Shown piece after piece: positions 50,354 through 60,481 of a stretch of 64,000 nt of DNA. A program made the position numbers and the translations under genes. Origin of the DNA: Caulobacter endophyticus (GTDB lineage Bacteria > Pseudomonadota > Alphaproteobacteria > Caulobacterales > Caulobacteraceae); the NCBI RefSeq assembly GCF_029543245.1, contig NZ_JARQWV010000023.1, positions 27,075 to 91,074 of the forward strand. Reading direction: 5' to 3'. The number at the start of each line of letters is the position of its first letter. Positions within the stretch are counted from its first letter, which is position 1. The notes under the pieces are model-generated. The model saw only the letters and a list, made by a program, of their open reading frames with translations. It was not told where the DNA came from and searched no databases.

Positions 50354-51342
50354 GCTTCACGCACGCGGGCGTCGTCGGCGCCGGCGCCTGGGGCACCGCC
50401 CTGGCCCAGGTGGCCGCGCGGGCCGGCCTCAAGGTCACCCTGCAAGCGCGCGAGCCGGAGGTCGTCGCCTCGATCGCCGCCCAGCGCGAGAACACGATGT
50501 TCCTGCCGGGCGTGACGCTGGAGCCGGCGATCACCGCCGTGTCCGACATGGCGGGCCTGGCGCCTTGCGATCTGATCCTGGCCGTGCCGCCGGCCCAGCA
50601 CCTGCGCTCGGCCATGGCGGCCTTGGCGCCGCACCTGAAGCCCGGCGTTCCGGTGGTGCTGTGCTCCAAGGGCGTGGAGCAGGGCTCGCTGAAGCTGATG
50701 ACCGAGGTCGCGGCCGAGACCCTGCCGGGCGTCGATATCGCCGTGCTGTCGGGCCCCAGCTTCGCCGGCGAGGTCGCCCGCGGCCTGCCCGCCGCCGCCA
50801 CCCTGGCCTGCGAAGACGAGGCGCTGGGCAAGGCCATCGTCGAAGCCATCGCCATCCCGACCTTCCGTCCCTACTGGGCCGCCGATGTGATCGGGGCCGA
50901 GGCCGGCGGGGCGGTCAAGAACGTCCTGGCCATCGCCTGCGGCATCTCGGAGGGCAAGGGCCTGGGCCGCAACGCCCACGCCGCCCTGATCACCCGCGGC
51001 TTTGCCGAGCTGACCCGCCTGGCCGTGGCGGCCGGCGGCAAGGCCGAGACCGTGGCGGGCCTGTGCGGCCTGGGGGACCTGGTGCTCACCTGCTCGTCCA
51101 GCCAGTCGCGCAACATGAGCGTCGGCCTAGCCTTGGGCGCGGGCCAGACTCTGGAACAGGCCCTGGCCGGCAAGGTCAGCGTCGCCGAAGGCGTGGCCTC
51201 GGCCCCGGCCGTGCGCGCCCTGGCCCGCAAGCTGGGTGTCGAGACGCCGATCTGCGAAGCCGTCGCCGCCATCCTGGCCGGCGAGGTCGACGTCGACAGC
51301 GCCATCCTGGGCCTGCTCTCCCGCCCGCTGAAGGCGGAGTAA
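50350..51342 (+). CDS. gpsA: Glycerol-3-phosphate dehydrogenase [NAD(P)+]
   Basis: 330-aa enzyme that makes glycerol-3-phosphate for phospholipids. VVGAGAWGTALAQVAA binds the dinucleotide; VLCSKGVEQGSLKLMTEVAA, GPSFAGEVARGLPAAATLA and AGGAVKNVLAIACGISEG (catalytic lysine) are the family blocks. It follows tsaD with an ATGA overlap, a common pairing in this group. Confidence 0.96.
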   Translation: MSFTHAGVVGAGAWGTALAQVAARAGLKVTLQAREPEVVASIAAQRENTMFLPGVTLEPAITAVSDMAGLAPCDLILAVPPAQHLRSAMAALAPHLKPGVPVVLCSKGVEQGSLKLMTEVAAETLPGVDIAVLSGPSFAGEVARGLPAAATLACEDEALGKAIVEAIAIPTFRPYWAADVIGAEAGGAVKNVLAIACGISEGKGLGRNAHAALITRGFAELTRLAVAAGGKAETVAGLCGLGDLVLTCSSSQSRNMSVGLALGAGQTLEQALAGKVSVAEGVASAPAVRALARKLGVETPICEAVAAILAGEVDVDSAILGLLSRPLKAE

Positions 51343-51349
51343 GCGAACC

Positions 51350-51525
51350 AAGATCCTCCCCCTCTGGGGGAGGTGTCGGCCCCCGGGTCCGGCCCAAGGG
51401 CCGGCCCGAGGATAAACTCCGCCGACGGAGGGGGGCCGTTTTCAGCTTCCGTCGCGTCGGCCGCCCTCGCAGCCACACCCCCCCTCCGGCCCTTCGGGCC
51501 ACCTCCCCCAGAGGGGGAGGATCTT
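51350..51525. repeat. 176-bp element with perfect 26-bp inverted ends
   Basis: Ends 51350-51375 and 51500-51525 are exact inverted copies of 26 bases. Each end is itself a hairpin (CCTCCCCCTCTGGGGGAGG left, with AGA in the loop on the right). The inside holds G/C palindromes (GGCCCAAGGGCC-like). It lies between gpsA and the YciI gene, and has no coding capacity. Confidence 0.85.
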
Positions 51526-51540
51526 CAGGAAGGAACGCCC

Positions 51541-51822
51541 ATGCCGCTCTACGCCATCGTCTGCAAGGACAAGCCCGGCGCGCTCGAAACCCGCCTGGCC
51601 GTGCGCCCCAAGCACCTGGAATACCTGGCCCAGTCGACCAATCTGAAGCTGGCCGGCGCCCTGCTGGACGACGCCGGCAGCCCGATCGGCTCGATCCTGG
51701 TGGTCGAGGCCGACGATGTGTCGGTGGCTCAGGCCCAGGCAGACAACGACCCCTACACCGCCGCCGGCATCTTCGAGAGCGTCGAGATCAATCCCTGGCG
51801 CCTGGCCGTCGGTTCGGTCTGA
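51541..51822 (+). CDS. YciI family protein
   Basis: 93-aa ferredoxin-fold protein of the YciI family (YAIVCKDKPGALETRLAVRP, HLEYL, DPYTAAGIFESVEINPWR). Function is uncertain; members are small and resemble dimeric alpha-beta barrel enzymes. AGGAAGGA precedes the ATG at 51541. The Rieske gene starts nine bases after its stop. Confidence 0.9.
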   Translation: MPLYAIVCKDKPGALETRLAVRPKHLEYLAQSTNLKLAGALLDDAGSPIGSILVVEADDVSVAQAQADNDPYTAAGIFESVEINPWRLAVGSV

Positions 51823-51830
51823 CGCCCCTG

Positions 51831-52187
51831 ATGGACGACAATCCCGCCCGCCCCGCGCCCGGCCAGGCGATCTGCGCCCTGGCCGATATTCCCGAGCCGG
51901 GCGCGGCGGGTTTCCGTTACCGTGAGGGGGAGGCGATGTTCGCCGGCTTCGTCGTCCGCAAGGACGGCGGGGTGTTCGGCTATGTCGACAGCTGCCCCCA
52001 CGCCGGCTGGCCCCTGGCCGGGTTCAACGGCCGCTTCCTCACCCGCGAGAACGACCTGATCCTGTGCGCCGGCCACGCGGCCCTGTTCCGCATCGCCGAC
52101 GGCGCCTGCGTGGCGGGGCCGTGCGGCGGCAAGTTCCTGACCGTCTGGCCGATCACGGTCGAGGACGGCCAGGTCCTGGCGGCCTGA
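51831..52187 (+). CDS. Rieske [2Fe-2S] protein
   Basis: 118-aa small Rieske protein. The cluster sites are SCPHAGWPLAG (CxH) and LCAGHAALFRIADG (CxxH), the ferredoxin-type spacing used in oxygenase or nitrite reductase small subunits. No oxygenase is adjacent; pairing with the upstream YciI-type gene suggests a shared but unknown redox role. The ATG at 51831 has a weak ribosome site. Confidence 0.85.
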   Translation: MDDNPARPAPGQAICALADIPEPGAAGFRYREGEAMFAGFVVRKDGGVFGYVDSCPHAGWPLAGFNGRFLTRENDLILCAGHAALFRIADGACVAGPCGGKFLTVWPITVEDGQVLAA

Positions 52188-52244
52188 CCCTTCCTTAACC
52201 GATGGTCGGCTAACGTCTCTCGACCTTGAGAGGAGCGCGCCGCC

Positions 52245-53036
52245 ATGGCCGACGGGACGACCCCCGCTTTCGACGCCGAACTGACCGACGCCGTCGACGC
52301 GCGCGGCGCGGGCGCCAAGCTGCGCTCGCTGGGCAAGATCAATCCGCGCCTGGCCCCGCAGCTGGCCCGCACCATGCTGGGCAAGGCGCGCGACAACGAC
52401 AGCGCGCCGGCCTTTTCCGCCTATTGCGAGACCAAGGGCTTCGAGTTCACCTCGGCCTGGGCCGCCAACAACATTCCCTTCGTGGCCCCGCTGCTGCGCG
52501 ACTTCATGGCCAGGCGTCCGGCCGGCGGCCCCAAGACCCGCTACATGGAGATCGGCGCCTATGAGGGCCGAAACCTCGCCTTCATGGACTGGATGTTCCC
52601 CGACCGCCTAGACGTGACGGTGATCGATCCCTGGTTCGACGAGGGCCTGAACCCGGAAGAGAAGTATCTGGCGGTGGAGCCGCGCTTCCACCGCAACATG
52701 GCTCGCACCACCTTCGGCAAGGTGGCGACCCACAAGGGCTTCTCGACCTACGAGCTGCCCAAGATGCTCGAGGCGGGCGACAAGTTCGACCTGATCTATG
52801 TCGACGGCAGCCACACCGCCCTGGCGGTGATGATTGACCTGTGCTGCTGCGCCAGCCTGCTGGAGGTGGGCGGCATGATGGTGCTCGACGACTACTGGCA
52901 CGACATCAGCGAGATCGGCGGCCCGGGCGTTAAGCAGGCGGTCGACCACTTCCACGCCGCCTTCGGCCGCTATTTCGAGGTGGCCGCCGTCTATCGCCAG
53001 GTGGCCCTGGTCAAGACGGCGGAGATCCCGCGCTAG
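52245..53036 (+). CDS. Class I SAM-dependent methyltransferase
   Basis: 263-aa protein with a Rossmann methyltransferase core of the Methyltransf_24 kind: YMEIGAYEGRNLAFMDWMFP is motif I, VTVIDPWFDEG motif II, FDLIYVDGSH motif IV and MVLDDYW motif V. The N-terminal 80 residues are helical. The substrate is unknown; such enzymes often modify sugars or small metabolites. AGAGGAG precedes the ATG at 52245. Confidence 0.85.
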   Translation: MADGTTPAFDAELTDAVDARGAGAKLRSLGKINPRLAPQLARTMLGKARDNDSAPAFSAYCETKGFEFTSAWAANNIPFVAPLLRDFMARRPAGGPKTRYMEIGAYEGRNLAFMDWMFPDRLDVTVIDPWFDEGLNPEEKYLAVEPRFHRNMARTTFGKVATHKGFSTYELPKMLEAGDKFDLIYVDGSHTALAVMIDLCCCASLLEVGGMMVLDDYWHDISEIGGPGVKQAVDHFHAAFGRYFEVAAVYRQVALVKTAEIPR

Positions 53037-53103
53037 GGTCAAGCCTCGGGGTCGATCAACCGCGCGGGGCCTGATATGGGCTGCGCACGGAGTTTCTGAC
53101 CAC

Positions 53104-54066
53104 ATGACCGATACGATTTCCGACGCCGTGGCCGTGGGCCGCCGGGTGCTGAGCATCGAGGCTCAGGCCCTGACCCAGATGGCCGACGAGCTGGGCGAGG
53201 CCTTCGCCCGCGCCGTCCAGGTGATGCACGACGCCAAGGGCCGCATCGTCTGCACGGGCATGGGCAAGTCGGGCCACGTGGCGCGCAAGATCGCCGCCAC
53301 CCTGGCCTCGACCGGCAGCCAGGCGATGTTCGTCCACCCGGCCGAGGCCAGCCACGGCGACCTCGGCATGATCGGTCCCGACGACGTGGTGCTGGCCCTG
53401 TCGAAGTCGGGCGAAGCGCGCGAGCTGGCCGACACCCTGGCCTACTGCAAGCGCTTCTCGATCCCGCTGATCGCCATCACGGCGGTGGCCGCCAGCCAGC
53501 TGGGCCAGGCCGGCGACGTGCTGCTGCTGCTGCCCGACGCGCCCGAGGCGACGGCGGAAGTCAATGCGCCCACCACCTCGACGACCCTGCAGATCGCGCT
53601 TGGCGATGCGTTGGCCGTGGCGCTGCTGGAAAGCCGCGGCTTCACCGCCAGCGACTTCCGCGTCTTCCACCCGGGCGGCAAGCTGGGCGCGGTGCTGCGC
53701 ACGGTGGCCGACCTGATGCATGGGCAGGACGAGCTGCCGCTGATCGGGGAGGGCGCGCCGATGAGCGAGGCCCTGCTGGTCATGAGCCAGAAGCGCTTCG
53801 GTGCGGTCGGCGTGATCGACGCCGCCGGCGCGCTGGTCGGCCTGATCACCGACGGCGACCTTCGCCGCCACATGGACGGCCTGATGACCCACGCCGCCGG
53901 CGAGGTGATGACCAAGGGACCGCTGGTCATCGGCCCCCACGCCCTGGCCGCCGAAGCCCTCAAGGTGATGAACGAGCGCCGGATCACCGTGCTGTTCGTC
54001 GTCGAGGCCGGCCAGCCGGTGGGCGTGCTGCACGTGCACGACCTGCTGCGGGCGGGGGTGATCTAA
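53104..54066 (+). CDS. kdsD: Arabinose-5-phosphate isomerase (KpsF/GutQ family)
   Basis: 320-aa enzyme converting ribulose-5-phosphate to arabinose-5-phosphate for Kdo of LPS. A SIS domain (IVCTGMGKSGHVARKIAATL, then HPAEASHGDLG) is followed by two CBS domains (near residues 210-320, GAVGVIDAAGALVGLITDGD and ITVLFVVEAGQPVGVLHV). It is complete. The gene stands alone and ends at a large inverted-repeat element. Confidence 0.93.
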   Translation: MTDTISDAVAVGRRVLSIEAQALTQMADELGEAFARAVQVMHDAKGRIVCTGMGKSGHVARKIAATLASTGSQAMFVHPAEASHGDLGMIGPDDVVLALSKSGEARELADTLAYCKRFSIPLIAITAVAASQLGQAGDVLLLLPDAPEATAEVNAPTTSTTLQIALGDALAVALLESRGFTASDFRVFHPGGKLGAVLRTVADLMHGQDELPLIGEGAPMSEALLVMSQKRFGAVGVIDAAGALVGLITDGDLRRHMDGLMTHAAGEVMTKGPLVIGPHALAAEALKVMNERRITVLFVVEAGQPVGVLHVHDLLRAGVI

Positions 54067-54068
54067 AA

Positions 54069-54412
54069 CCCCTCTCTCTGTGAGAGAGGGAGGGGCCCGC
54101 CGCCGGAGGCGGTGGGAGGGTGAGAGGTTACACGCTCACCGGATAGGGCGAGGGCCTAACCAACCCCGCCTCCCTAGGCCTTGTGCCTAGGGCCCAGGCT
54201 TCAGCCGCTCAGACTGTGCGGGGCTGGGCGACTGCATCGGCGGCGTCCCGTTCGAAAAAGCCGAGCCTGGCCCGACCATGGATCCTCGCCACGAGGGCGA
54301 GGAAGGCGAGAGCTTTTTGGGCGAAAGCAATCGCCCTTCACCGGCCGACGGTGAAACCTCTCACCCTCCCACCGCTTCGCGGCGGGCCCCGCCCTCTCTC
54401 AAAGAGAGAGGG
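54069..54412. repeat. 344-bp element with ~60-bp inverted ends and a nested second element
   Basis: Arms 54069-54129 and 54355-54412 are long inverted copies with few mismatches (CCCTCTCTCTGTGAGAGAGG against its partner). Inside, at 54173-54302, sits a diverged copy of the element seen at 8379-8480, with its own inverted ends. The whole gap between the convergent kdsD and creatininase genes is this structure. No gene is visible. Confidence 0.8.
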
Positions 54413-54420
54413 ACTTGGTT

Positions 54421-55170
54421 CTAAGGCCGCTGTTCCGCCCCGAACGCCGCCAGGTCCTTGATCAGCGACACCACGGCCTGCTCCACCAACTCGCCGCCCT
54501 TCTCGGGCGTGGCCAGGGCCGGATCCGAGCCCATGCGGCCGTCGGCGTAGCGGGCGCGGAAGTCGAGCGCCTCGCGGATCGGGCCGGTGGGGGCGATCTT
54601 GGGCTCGTACTCGGCGGTCTTGATGCTGTCGGGATAGCCCCACTGGGTGACGGCGATCTCCGACGGGGTGGCGTGGCTGCCGTGGCCGACCGGGAATTGG
54701 CGCATGGCCAGGGCGTTGACGCCGTCCAGGTCCCACCAGTTCTTCAGCTTCATGGCGAAGGGGCAGCGCTCCTTGCGGAAGCTGTACTCGGCGTAGATTT
54801 CCGAGAAGGCCGCCTCGATGGTGGCGACGTTGCCGCCGTGGCCGTTGAGGAAATATATTTTCTCGAAGCCGTGGGCGCCCAGCGAGCGGGTCCAGTCGCC
54901 GATGGCGGCCATGAAGGTCGACGGACGCAGGAAGATGGTGCCCGGGAAGGCCAGGTGGTGCTGGGCCATGCCGACATTGAAGGTCGGCGCCACCAGCACC
55001 TCGTCCGAGCGCTTGGAGGCCTCGTGGGCGATGATCTCGGGGCACAGCCAGTCGGTGCCCAGGAGGCCCGTCGGCCCGTGCTGCTCGTTGGAGCCGATCG
55101 GCACGATCACCGTCTTCGAGCGCTGGAGGAAGGCTTCGATCTCGGGCCAGGTCGAGAGGGCGAGCAGCAT
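54421..55170 (-). CDS. Creatininase family protein
   Basis: 249-aa metal-dependent amidohydrolase of the creatininase fold. VIVPIGSNEQHGPTGLLGTD contains the conserved Glu, His and Asp metal ligands, and FLNGHGGNVATIEAAF is the second signature. Substrate is unknown; family members include creatininase and mycofactocin or riboflavin-pathway amidases. The partner pathway is not apparent from neighbours. The strand is opposite to kdsD. Confidence 0.88.
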   Translation of the reverse strand: MLLALSTWPEIEAFLQRSKTVIVPIGSNEQHGPTGLLGTDWLCPEIIAHEASKRSDEVLVAPTFNVGMAQHHLAFPGTIFLRPSTFMAAIGDWTRSLGAHGFEKIYFLNGHGGNVATIEAAFSEIYAEYSFRKERCPFAMKLKNWWDLDGVNALAMRQFPVGHGSHATPSEIAVTQWGYPDSIKTAEYEPKIAPTGPIREALDFRARYADGRMGSDPALATPEKGGELVEQAVVSLIKDLAAFGAEQRP

Positions 55171-55383
55171 GGCGGGGTACTCCGAAAAGGCGTCGGCGGC
55201 CGGGTTGCGACCGGCTTTTCAAGCGCTTTACGCCCGAAGTCGGGCTTAGCCGACCCCCAATCTGGCGAAACGGCGTGCGGCCGGGCGGCGGCGCGCTCGA
55301 CCTGCGCGTGCTTGCCCCGGGCCGCCTACCGCGCGCAAGGTGCCGGCCCGGCGTCACGCAGAGCGCCGGGGAGGAGACCGCTG

Positions 55384-56319
55384 ATGGCCCAAGCCCACGC
55401 CCGGGACGTGCTGGCCGTGCTCGACGGCGCGGGACCCGCCCTGTCGCCGGTGGCGGCCTCGTGGCGGCGCAGCCTGGTGCTGCACGGCCTGGATCCAGAG
55501 AACCGCAAGGCCCCCGACACCCTCACCGAACGCGAACTGCGCGAGGCTCAGGAACGCATGGGCGCCCTGCGCGCGGCGGCCTCCGATACGCTGGACGCCC
55601 TGTTCCAGGCGGTCGGGGCGCAGGGGTCCTGCGTGCTGCTGACCGACAGCGCCGGCGTGCCGGTCGACCGTCGGGGCGCGGCGGCCGACGACCCGGTGTT
55701 CCACCGCTGGGGCCTGTGGACCGGGGCGGTGTGGAGCGAGGCGCGCGAGGGCACCAACGGCATCGGCACCTGCATCGCCGAGCAGCGCACCCTGACCATC
55801 CACCGCGACCAGCACTTCCACACCCGCAACATCGGCCTTAGCTGCACCGTCGCGCCGCTGTTCGACCCGCAAGGCAGGCTGGCCGGCGCGCTGGACGTCT
55901 CGTCCTGCCGGCCGGGGCTGGACGGCATGACCGGACTGATGGAAGCGGTGGTCAACGACGCCGCGCGCCGCATCGAGTCCAAGGCCTTTCGCGAGGCCTT
56001 CCCCGGCGCGCGCATCGTGCTGCTGGCCGACGGCCGCGCCGACCGCGCCTCGACCCCGATGCTGGCCGTCGACGCCGACGACGTGGTCATCGGCGCCACC
56101 CGCGCCGCCCGCCAGGCCCTGGAGCTCACCGACGACAAGCTGCGGCGCGGCCTGCCGTCTCCCGACCGCGGCGCCGATCTCGAAGACGCCGAACGCGCCG
56201 CCGTGCGCCGGGCCCTGGGGGCGGCAGGCGGTAACGTGTCTGCGGCGGCGACCGCGCTGGGGGTGAGCCGCGCGACCCTGCACCGCAAGATCAACCGGCT
56301 GGGGTTGGGGCGCAGCTAG
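55384..56319 (+). CDS. GAF-Fis transcriptional regulator (AcoR-like, no AAA+ domain)
   Basis: 311-aa regulator. Residues about 20-220 have the AcoR-type sensor (ASWRRSLVLHGLDPENR, then GTNGIGTCIAEQRTLTIHRD), a GAF-like domain. The C-terminal 40 residues are a Fis-type HTH (GGNVSAAATALGVSRATLHR). The sigma-54-activating AAA+ module normally between them is absent, so it should act with ordinary RNA polymerase. It precedes an aldehyde dehydrogenase gene and acs and is the likely local regulator. Confidence 0.85.
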   Translation: MAQAHARDVLAVLDGAGPALSPVAASWRRSLVLHGLDPENRKAPDTLTERELREAQERMGALRAAASDTLDALFQAVGAQGSCVLLTDSAGVPVDRRGAAADDPVFHRWGLWTGAVWSEAREGTNGIGTCIAEQRTLTIHRDQHFHTRNIGLSCTVAPLFDPQGRLAGALDVSSCRPGLDGMTGLMEAVVNDAARRIESKAFREAFPGARIVLLADGRADRASTPMLAVDADDVVIGATRAARQALELTDDKLRRGLPSPDRGADLEDAERAAVRRALGAAGGNVSAAATALGVSRATLHRKINRLGLGRS

Positions 56320-56346
56320 CGGGGCCCCCCACGCCTCCCCAATAAT

Positions 56347-56482
56347 CCCGTCATTCCCGCCCTTGTGGCGGGAACCTCTGGTTCCGCTCGCAAGTGAGGC
56401 GCAAGCGGACTGCTGAGCAGTCCGCCCCTCTCGCCCGTGCGGCTGATAGAGGGGTTCCCGCCACAAGGGCGGGAATGACGGG
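56347..56482. repeat. 136-bp element with perfect 30-bp inverted ends
   Basis: Ends 56347-56376 and 56453-56482 are exact inverted copies of 30 bases (inner sequence CCCGCCCTTGTGGCGGG). A further perfect 21-bp palindrome, 56405-56425 (GCGGACTGCT, G, AGCAGTCCGC), is inside. It occupies most of the 323-bp gap between the regulator and aldehyde dehydrogenase genes. Confidence 0.85.
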
Positions 56483-56642
56483 AGGTGAAAGGGGGAGCTC
56501 CTCTCCCTCTGGGAGAGGTTGTCTTGATACCTGTCGCAAACCTGAGACACCCCGCACCCATCTCCGCCTCAGCCCCGCTCCACATCAAAAATCCGGGCGC
56601 AACCTGCCTCCAGACGCCGAACACGGCGCGACGGAGGAAACC

Positions 56643-58163
<1,521 letters not shown>

Positions 58164-58278
58164 GCCCCGATCGGTTCCTCGCCCTGGGCCCTCGCCGACG
58201 CGGCGGGGGCTCCTTTTCTTCCGCCGGGCGACGGCGGAAACGGGAGCGGCGGCGGCCTCAAAACCGACAAATCGAACA

Positions 58279-58314
58279 AGACCAAGTTTCTGTCGTCAGA
58301 AACAGAAATGGTCT
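58279..58314. promoter_or_regulatory. Inverted repeat in the acs leader region
   Basis: AGACCA (58279-58284), TTTCTG (58287-58292), TCGT, CAGAAA (58297-58302) and TGGTCT (58309-58314) form two nested perfect pairs, a bulged hairpin or operator, 112 bases before the acs start. The unpaired spacers differ in length between the sides, so a regulator dyad is as likely as RNA. Confidence 0.4.
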
Positions 58315-58428
58315 TCTTGCGCAGGGAGCGGCGCTTCGCATACTCCCGCTCGCAAGACGACGACTGACGCAGCGGCAACATCGCTGACGACGACAAGATC
58401 GACTGTAGAGACGTTAGGGAGATGCGTG

Positions 58429-60378
58429 GTGAGCGACGGACAGCTGTTTCCGGTTCCGGAAGACTGGGCGGGTAAGGCCCATATCGACGCCGCCGCCTAT
58501 GAGGCCGCCGTGGCCCGCGTCGAGAGCGATCCCGAGGGCTACTGGCGCGATCTGGCCGCCCGTCTCGACTGGATCAAGGCCCCCACGAAGATCAAGGACG
58601 TCTCCTACGCCAAGGACGACTTCCGCATCCGCTGGTACGAGGACGGGGTGCTGAACGTCAGCGCCAACTGCATCGACCGGCATCTGCCGCACCGCAAGGA
58701 CGACGTCGCCCTGATCTTCGAGGGCGACGAGCCGGGCGTCTCCGACAAGATCACCTACGGCCAGCTGCACGACCAGGTCTGCCGCATGGCCAATGTGCTG
58801 AAAGACCTGGGCGCCAGGAAGGGCGACCGGATCACCATCTATCTGCCGATGACGCCCGTGGCCGCCGTGGCGATGCTGGCCTGCGCCCGCATCGGCGCCA
58901 TTCACTCGGTCGTGTTCGGCGGCTTCTCGCCCGACAGCATCGCCGGCCGCATCCAGGACTGCGACTCGCGCCTGGTGATCACCGCCGACCAGGGCCGTCG
59001 GGGCGGCAAGACGGTGCCTCTGAAGGCCAATATCGACGAGGCCCTGACCCACTGCCCGCAGGTCGAGAAGGTGCTGATGGTCCGCTGGACCGGCGCCGAC
59101 GTGCCGGTGGTCGAAGGCCGCGACGTGATCTGGAACGACGTGGCGGACGCCGCCTCGCCGGTGTGCGAACCCGAGCCGATGAACGCCGAGGACCCGCTGT
59201 TCATCCTCTACACCTCCGGCTCGACGGGTAAGCCCAAGGGCGTGCTGCACACCACCGGCGGCTATCTGGCCTGGGCCAGCTGGACCTTCGAATCCGTCTT
59301 CGACTACCGGCCCGGCGAAGTCTTCTGGTGCACCGCCGACGTGGGCTGGGTCACCGGCCACAGCTACGTGGTCTACGGCCCGCTGGCCAACGGCGGGACC
59401 AGCCTGATCTTCGAAGGCGTGCCCAACTACCCCACGCCCAGCCGGTTCTGGGAGGTGGTCGACAAGCACAAGGTCGAGATCTTCTACACCGCCCCCACGG
59501 CCCTGCGCGCCCTGATGCGCGAGGGCGACGAGCACGTCCTGAAGAACGACCTGTCGTCGCTGCGCCTGCTGGGCAGCGTCGGCGAGCCGATCAATCCGGA
59601 AGCCTGGCTCTGGTATCACCGCGTGGTCGGCAAGGATCGCCTGCCGATCGTCGACACCTGGTGGCAGACCGAAACCGGCGGGATCCTCGTCTCGCCGCTG
59701 CCGGGCGCCACGGCCCTGAAGCCGGGCTCGGCCACCAAGCCGCTGCCGGGCGTCAAGCTGCAGCTCGTGGACGCCGAGGGCCAGGTGCTGGAGGGGGCGA
59801 CAGAGGGCAACCTCGTGATCACCGACAGCTGGCCGGGCCAGATGCGCACGGTCTATGGCGACCACCAGCGCTTCTTCGAGACCTATTTCTCGACCTATCC
59901 CGGCAAGTACTTCACCGGCGACGGCTGCAAGCGCGACGCCGACGGCTACTACTGGATCACCGGCCGGGTGGACGACGTCATCAACGTCTCGGGCCACCGC
60001 CTGGGCACCGCCGAGATCGAGAGCGCCCTGGTCGCCCACGAGGCCGTCGCCGAGGCGGCGGTGGTCGGCTATCCGCACGACATCAAGGGCCAGGGCGTCT
60101 ACGCCTATGTCACCCTGAAGGCCGACGCGGTCGCCACCGAGGAACTGCGCAAGCAGCTCGTCCTCTGGGTCCGCCACGAGATCGGCCCCTTCGCCGCGCC
60201 CGACGTCCTGCAATGGGCCCCCGGCCTGCCCAAGACCCGGTCCGGCAAGATCATGCGCCGCATCCTGCGCAAGATCGCCGAGAACGCGGTCGACGCCCTG
60301 GGCGACACCTCGACGCTCGCCGATCCGTCGGTGGTGGATGATCTGGTGCGTAACCGGGCGGGCGCGAAGGCGGCGTAG
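58429..60378 (+). CDS. acs: Acetyl-CoA synthetase
   Basis: 649-aa AMP-forming enzyme that activates acetate. GGFSPDSIAGRIQDC, ILYTSGSTGKPKGVLHTTGG (the P-loop-like A3 motif), WWQTETGG and the C-terminal PKTRSGKIMRRILRKIAEN are complete; the lysine in SGK is the one acetylated in relatives. GTG at 58429 has AGGGAG seven bases upstream; GTG at 58426 is also in frame. Together with the aldehyde dehydrogenase it can convert acetaldehyde via acetate to acetyl-CoA. Confidence 0.95.
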   Translation: MSDGQLFPVPEDWAGKAHIDAAAYEAAVARVESDPEGYWRDLAARLDWIKAPTKIKDVSYAKDDFRIRWYEDGVLNVSANCIDRHLPHRKDDVALIFEGDEPGVSDKITYGQLHDQVCRMANVLKDLGARKGDRITIYLPMTPVAAVAMLACARIGAIHSVVFGGFSPDSIAGRIQDCDSRLVITADQGRRGGKTVPLKANIDEALTHCPQVEKVLMVRWTGADVPVVEGRDVIWNDVADAASPVCEPEPMNAEDPLFILYTSGSTGKPKGVLHTTGGYLAWASWTFESVFDYRPGEVFWCTADVGWVTGHSYVVYGPLANGGTSLIFEGVPNYPTPSRFWEVVDKHKVEIFYTAPTALRALMREGDEHVLKNDLSSLRLLGSVGEPINPEAWLWYHRVVGKDRLPIVDTWWQTETGGILVSPLPGATALKPGSATKPLPGVKLQLVDAEGQVLEGATEGNLVITDSWPGQMRTVYGDHQRFFETYFSTYPGKYFTGDGCKRDADGYYWITGRVDDVINVSGHRLGTAEIESALVAHEAVAEAAVVGYPHDIKGQGVYAYVTLKADAVATEELRKQLVLWVRHEIGPFAAPDVLQWAPGLPKTRSGKIMRRILRKIAENAVDALGDTSTLADPSVVDDLVRNRAGAKAA

Positions 60379-60394
60379 GGCCTCCTGCGCGTCC

Positions 60395-60420
60395 GGCGCG
60401 AAGAAATATCTCTTCGCGCC
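60395..60420 (+). terminator. Perfect hairpin after acs
   Basis: GGCGCGAAGA (60395-60404), loop AATATC, and TCTTCGCGCC (60411-60420) form a perfect 10-bp stem. No T tract follows, so it is terminator-like rather than a classic intrinsic terminator. Confidence 0.45.
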
Positions 60421-60481
60421 CCTGGCGGGAGTTGTGGCGATCACGATAGCTTGCCGCCGTTCAAGCGGGGGCTTGCTGTTC

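Noticed and set aside
51350..51525. CRISPR array
   Set aside because: The repeats here and elsewhere are inverted pairs, not regularly spaced direct repeats, and no cas genes exist in the window.
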